Part shown: positions 61,115 through 64,000 of the stretch, in pieces
Position numbering within the stretch: position 1 is the first letter of the stretch
Layout of the letters: each line of letters starts with the position of its first letter
Program-made: the position numbers and the translations under genes
The notes under the pieces: generated by a model
The model's database searches: none
Told to the model about the DNA's origin: nothing
What the model saw: only the letters and a program-made list of their open reading frames with translations
Assembly: GCA_027624335.1 (NCBI GenBank)
Contig: JAQBWV010000005.1
Span: 1 to 64,000, forward strand
Length of the DNA: 64,000 nt
DNA from: Planctomycetota bacterium
GTDB lineage: Bacteria; Planctomycetota; Planctomycetia; Planctomycetales; Planctomycetaceae
Direction: 5' to 3'

Positions 61115-62371
61115 ATGACATCGGTATCCGACATCCACAAACTGTCGACTTCTGAATCGAGTGCTAATCAGACAGCACGGCCGGAAGTTCTCGTCATCAC
61201 CAGCGAGATTCCCTGGCCGCTGAATACTGGCGGGCATATTCGGAGCTTCCACGTCCTCAAGGCACTGTCCGAGCAGTTCAATGTTCGTGTTATTGCTGGT
61301 GTCGAATTCGCCGACGATCCGGGAATACAGGCGCTCGGTCGACATGGAATTCGTGTCGTCCCGGCGTTTCAGACACCGCGTAACAAGGTGAATGAGCTGG
61401 GCAAAGTTGCCTGGTCGGCGGTTCGAGAGGAACCGTATGTGATGTTCCATCGGCACAATCGCCCGGCCATGCGACAGGAGATTCGACGGCAACTGGCGGA
61501 ACGGACGCCTGATGTCGTGTATCTCGATCATCTGGATCCGCTGGCGTTTCGAAATCTCTTTCCGAAATCGCGCGTCGTTGCGGATCTTCACAATGTCTAC
61601 TCGACGCTCGCGAAACGTGTTGCCACGGAGCGAAGATTCCCGGTCAATCTGTACCTTCATAACGAAGCACGACTGCTGGGCTACATGGAACAGCAACTGG
61701 CCGCCACGGCAAGCGTGATCATGACGGTTTCTGGTCAGGAACAGGACTATTTTCGGAAACTCGGTGGCCGGAACGTGAGTCTGGTACCTAACGGTGTCGA
61801 CTGTGCCGCTTTCAGTAAGTATCCCGTCGGTCGTAATCACGAACGTCCGACACTGCTTTACCTTGGAGCGTTGTCCTGGCAGCCGAATGCAAAAGCAGCT
61901 GAGTTCATGGCTCGCGAGGTCATGCCGCAAGTCCTCAAGGAGCATCCCGATTCCCGGTTACTGATCGTCGGTCGCAACCCCGGGCCCGAGGTCGCCGCGT
62001 TGAGCTGCCTGCCGAATATTGAAGTCCACGCCAACGTTCCTGATGTCGGTGTCTACTTCGAGCAGTCATCGTTGCTGGCCGTGCCGCTGGATTCGGGCGG
62101 TGGCACGCGGCTGAAGATTCTGGAAGCGTTCGCAGCCGGACTTCCCGTCGTCAGTACGCCGGTCGGTTGCGAAGGCATCGACTGTCGGCACGGAGAACAT
62201 CTCTGGGTCGCCGAGCGAGATCAGTTTGCCGCAGGCTTGCTCGAAGCAATCGAAGCTCCACAACTGGCAGCAGAGTTTGCCGAACGAGGCCGGGCTCTGG
62301 CGGAGGCAACGTACGATTGGTCAGTCATCGGCCGTCTGGCATGCGCCGCAGTTGGTGAACTGGTGCGTTGA
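61115..62371 (+). CDS. GT4 glycosyltransferase (exosortase-associated sugar transferase-like)
   Basis: ATG 61115 has AGGTGAG eight bases upstream; a GTG at 61103 is in frame but lacks a site. The 418-residue protein has ITSEIPWPLNTGGHIRSFHV, VVADLHNVYSTLAKR, LVPNGVDCAAFSKY and VPLDSGGGTRLKILEAFAAG, the pattern of PEP-CTERM/exosortase-associated sugar transferases. It is the last gene of the cluster in this window; 55 bases separate it from the end of the convergent RNase gene. Confidence 0.88.
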   Translation: MTSVSDIHKLSTSESSANQTARPEVLVITSEIPWPLNTGGHIRSFHVLKALSEQFNVRVIAGVEFADDPGIQALGRHGIRVVPAFQTPRNKVNELGKVAWSAVREEPYVMFHRHNRPAMRQEIRRQLAERTPDVVYLDHLDPLAFRNLFPKSRVVADLHNVYSTLAKRVATERRFPVNLYLHNEARLLGYMEQQLAATASVIMTVSGQEQDYFRKLGGRNVSLVPNGVDCAAFSKYPVGRNHERPTLLYLGALSWQPNAKAAEFMAREVMPQVLKEHPDSRLLIVGRNPGPEVAALSCLPNIEVHANVPDVGVYFEQSSLLAVPLDSGGGTRLKILEAFAAGLPVVSTPVGCEGIDCRHGEHLWVAERDQFAAGLLEAIEAPQLAAEFAERGRALAEATYDWSVIGRLACAAVGELVR

Positions 62372-62426
62372 GCATCGCTCTGGTGAGAGCACGTGACGGT
62401 GCTTCGTTCCAGACTCACGAGTGGAC

Positions 62427-64000
62427 TTAAGCATCGCGTTTCGGGCGGCGGGGTTTGGCCTTCGGTTTTGCTCGCTTTGCCGATTTCTTTTTATGTCGCG
62501 AGACGGCACCTTTCACAGCGTTCTTTGCCGTACCAGTCTCAGCGCTCCGCTTACGGGAATTCCGCCGTTTGGACGAAGCCTTACCAGAGCTCGGCGAGCC
62601 CGGCAACTCAGCACGGGTCGGCTTGTTCTTCGAGGGACTTTTGTGAGACGTAAATCCTTCGCCGACCAGTTCCCAGTGCAGCGTTCGTTCATCCGGGTCA
62701 ATCACGGCGATTCTGACCTGCACGCTGTCGCCCATTCGGTAAGCTCGACCGCTGCCGCGAGCCGTCATGGTGTAAGTGGATCGGTCGTAATCCAGTCGCT
62801 CCCCCTTGGCCAGATTGCTGACGTGAACGAATCCGTCGACCGGATACTTATCGCAGCGACAGAAGATGCCGAACTTTTCGACGCCAGTGATCACGGCGCT
62901 GAACGTCTCTTCAACTTTCGTTGACAGCAGCATCAACAGTTTCACTCTCGTGAGTTCCCGTTCAGCCTGAGCCGCTCGGCGTTCGGTGCTGGAGCAGTGC
63001 GAGCCCAGTTTGATGGTCTCGATCTGGCTGAGCCCGATCTTCTTCGTCTTTCCTTCGATAACTTTTTCAAACAATCGATGCACTGTCAGGTCGGGATAGC
63101 GTCTGATCGGACTGGTGAAGTGGCAGTAGTTTTCGATCGCCAGGGCGTAATGTCCGCTGTCGAGCGCTGTGTACTCTGCCGGTTTCATGCTCCGCAGCAG
63201 AGCGAAGTTGACGGCCTGCTCAAACGGCTTGCCGCTAACTTCCGCCAGAATCTTCTGCAGGTCGAACCGGCTGGCCGCGCTGCTCAGTTTGAGCCCCAGA
63301 CTGTCGACGAATTCAGAAAACGACTTCAACTTGATCGGGTCAGGACTGCCGTGGACTCGCAGCAGGAACGTGATGCCCGCATCGGTAAGTGTTGTCGCGA
63401 CAGCCGTGTTGGCTGCCAGCATGAACTCTTCGATGATCTGGTGGCTTTCGTCGTTAACGACCTCGTGAGCACCGCAAACGACGCCGTCTTTGTCGAGTTC
63501 GACCTTCACTTCAGACAGATGTAGCTCCAGCGAGCCATTTTCGAACCGTCGGCCCCGCAGCAGCATGGCCAGCTCATGCATGTCCGCCAGCAGCTTAAGG
63601 ACGTCAGCAGAAACGTCCGCAGCGAATTTCTCTGGCGACTGCAGGATTGGCATGACGTCTTCATAACAGAAGCGTTTCGTGACCTTGATGGCTGAGTTGT
63701 GAAACTCGGTATGGAGCGGCGTGCCATCCGGCGAGAACTCTATCTTCACCGTCTTTGTAAACCGCACTTGTCCCTGCTGGAGACTGGCGAGACTGTTCGA
63801 AATTGTCTCGGGCAGCATGGGGATGACGCGACCGGGCAGGTAGACGCTGGTGCCTCGCTTCTTTGCTTCCTGATCCAGAGCGCCGCCTTCAGGGACGAAA
63901 TGCGCGACGTCCGCGATGTGGACCGCCAGTTGCCAGTTTCCGTCTGCGGATCGCGATAGCGAAATGGCATCGTCAAAGTCACGAGCGTCAACCGGATCAA
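62427..64000 (-). CDS. Ribonuclease R-like exoribonuclease, N-terminus cut by window edge
   Basis: The minus-strand frame is open to the right edge. It begins at the catalytic RNase II region with DPVDARDFDDAISLS (Asp cluster for magnesium) and continues with HIADVAHFVPEG, HYALAIENYCHFTSPIRRYP and a C-terminal S1 domain (AVITGVEKFGIFCRCDKYPV). It ends in a strongly basic tail (RHKKKSAKRAKPKAKPRRPK) typical of RNase R, which digests structured RNA 3' to 5' in the cytoplasm. At least 525 residues are present; roughly the first third is missing. Confidence 0.9.
   Translation of the reverse strand, partial: DPVDARDFDDAISLSRSADGNWQLAVHIADVAHFVPEGGALDQEAKKRGTSVYLPGRVIPMLPETISNSLASLQQGQVRFTKTVKIEFSPDGTPLHTEFHNSAIKVTKRFCYEDVMPILQSPEKFAADVSADVLKLLADMHELAMLLRGRRFENGSLELHLSEVKVELDKDGVVCGAHEVVNDESHQIIEEFMLAANTAVATTLTDAGITFLLRVHGSPDPIKLKSFSEFVDSLGLKLSSAASRFDLQKILAEVSGKPFEQAVNFALLRSMKPAEYTALDSGHYALAIENYCHFTSPIRRYPDLTVHRLFEKVIEGKTKKIGLSQIETIKLGSHCSSTERRAAQAERELTRVKLLMLLSTKVEETFSAVITGVEKFGIFCRCDKYPVDGFVHVSNLAKGERLDYDRSTYTMTARGSGRAYRMGDSVQVRIAVIDPDERTLHWELVGEGFTSHKSPSKNKPTRAELPGSPSSGKASSKRRNSRKRSAETGTAKNAVKGAVSRHKKKSAKRAKPKAKPRRPKRDA

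Noticed and set aside
1-64000. CRISPR array or rRNA genes
   Set aside because: No regularly spaced short repeats with unique spacers and no rRNA-like conserved stretches were seen.

Overview
The window looks like a chromosomal segment of a planctomycete (Planctomycetota, probably Planctomycetales). Several lineage-typical families point that way: a DUF1559 pseudopilin, a PVC-type membrane-bound-dehydrogenase/HEAT/cytochrome protein, a multihaem cytochrome next to a CRTAC1/ASPIC-UnbV protein, a formylmethanofuran:tetrahydromethanopterin formyltransferase, and a protein kinase with a TTG start. Gene starts are often GTG or TTG, and many genes overlap by ATGA or GTGA.

Layout. 1-9.6 kb: truncated isochorismatase-like hydrolase, a two-gene TatD-like unit, NhaA, a very large PVC cytochrome protein, then a decayed patch (gene remnant, palindromic repeat, transposase fragment) and a DUF1559/lipoprotein pair. 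9.8-16.2 kb: four overlapping genes (membrane protein, seven-haem cytochrome, CRTAC1-like protein, TPR protein) that look like one exported redox or assembly system. 16.55-27.38 kb: an integrative element of about 10.8 kb in the 3' end of a tRNA-Leu(UAA) gene. 27.8-42 kb: kinase, nitrilase-like hydrolase, FAD oxidoreductase, sugar isomerase-like protein, DUF485/SSS symporter pair, DUF1015, TrpF, Ftr, a Cys-cluster membrane protein, and leuA with a likely leader-peptide attenuator. 42.4-48.5 kb: thrS, M2 peptidase and beta-lactamase-like operon. 49-62.4 kb: an exopolysaccharide cluster of the exosortase-associated type with two fusion proteins. The right edge holds a truncated RNase R-like gene.

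The most interesting region is the integrative element. It is bounded by a 21-bp direct repeat identical to the 3' end of the tRNA, carries a tyrosine integrase, a small helix-turn-helix gene and a primase/DUF3987 gene, and has separated the tRNA from its probable terminator. In the excised circle the integrase frame would continue across the attachment site into 64 further codons now stranded at the other end. Inside the element is a minus-strand array of integron-type gene cassettes without an integron integrase: four attC sites with the canonical two extrahelical bases six nucleotides apart, plus one half-site. In every testable cassette the R'' box is the complement of that cassette's own first bases, as the circular-cassette model predicts.

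Second in interest is the leuA upstream region: a 21-codon leader ORF with five leucines in six codons, followed by an 11-bp hairpin and a T-run on the leuA strand. No rRNA genes, CRISPR arrays or complete insertion sequences were seen. All family calls are by eye from motifs; no database search was run.
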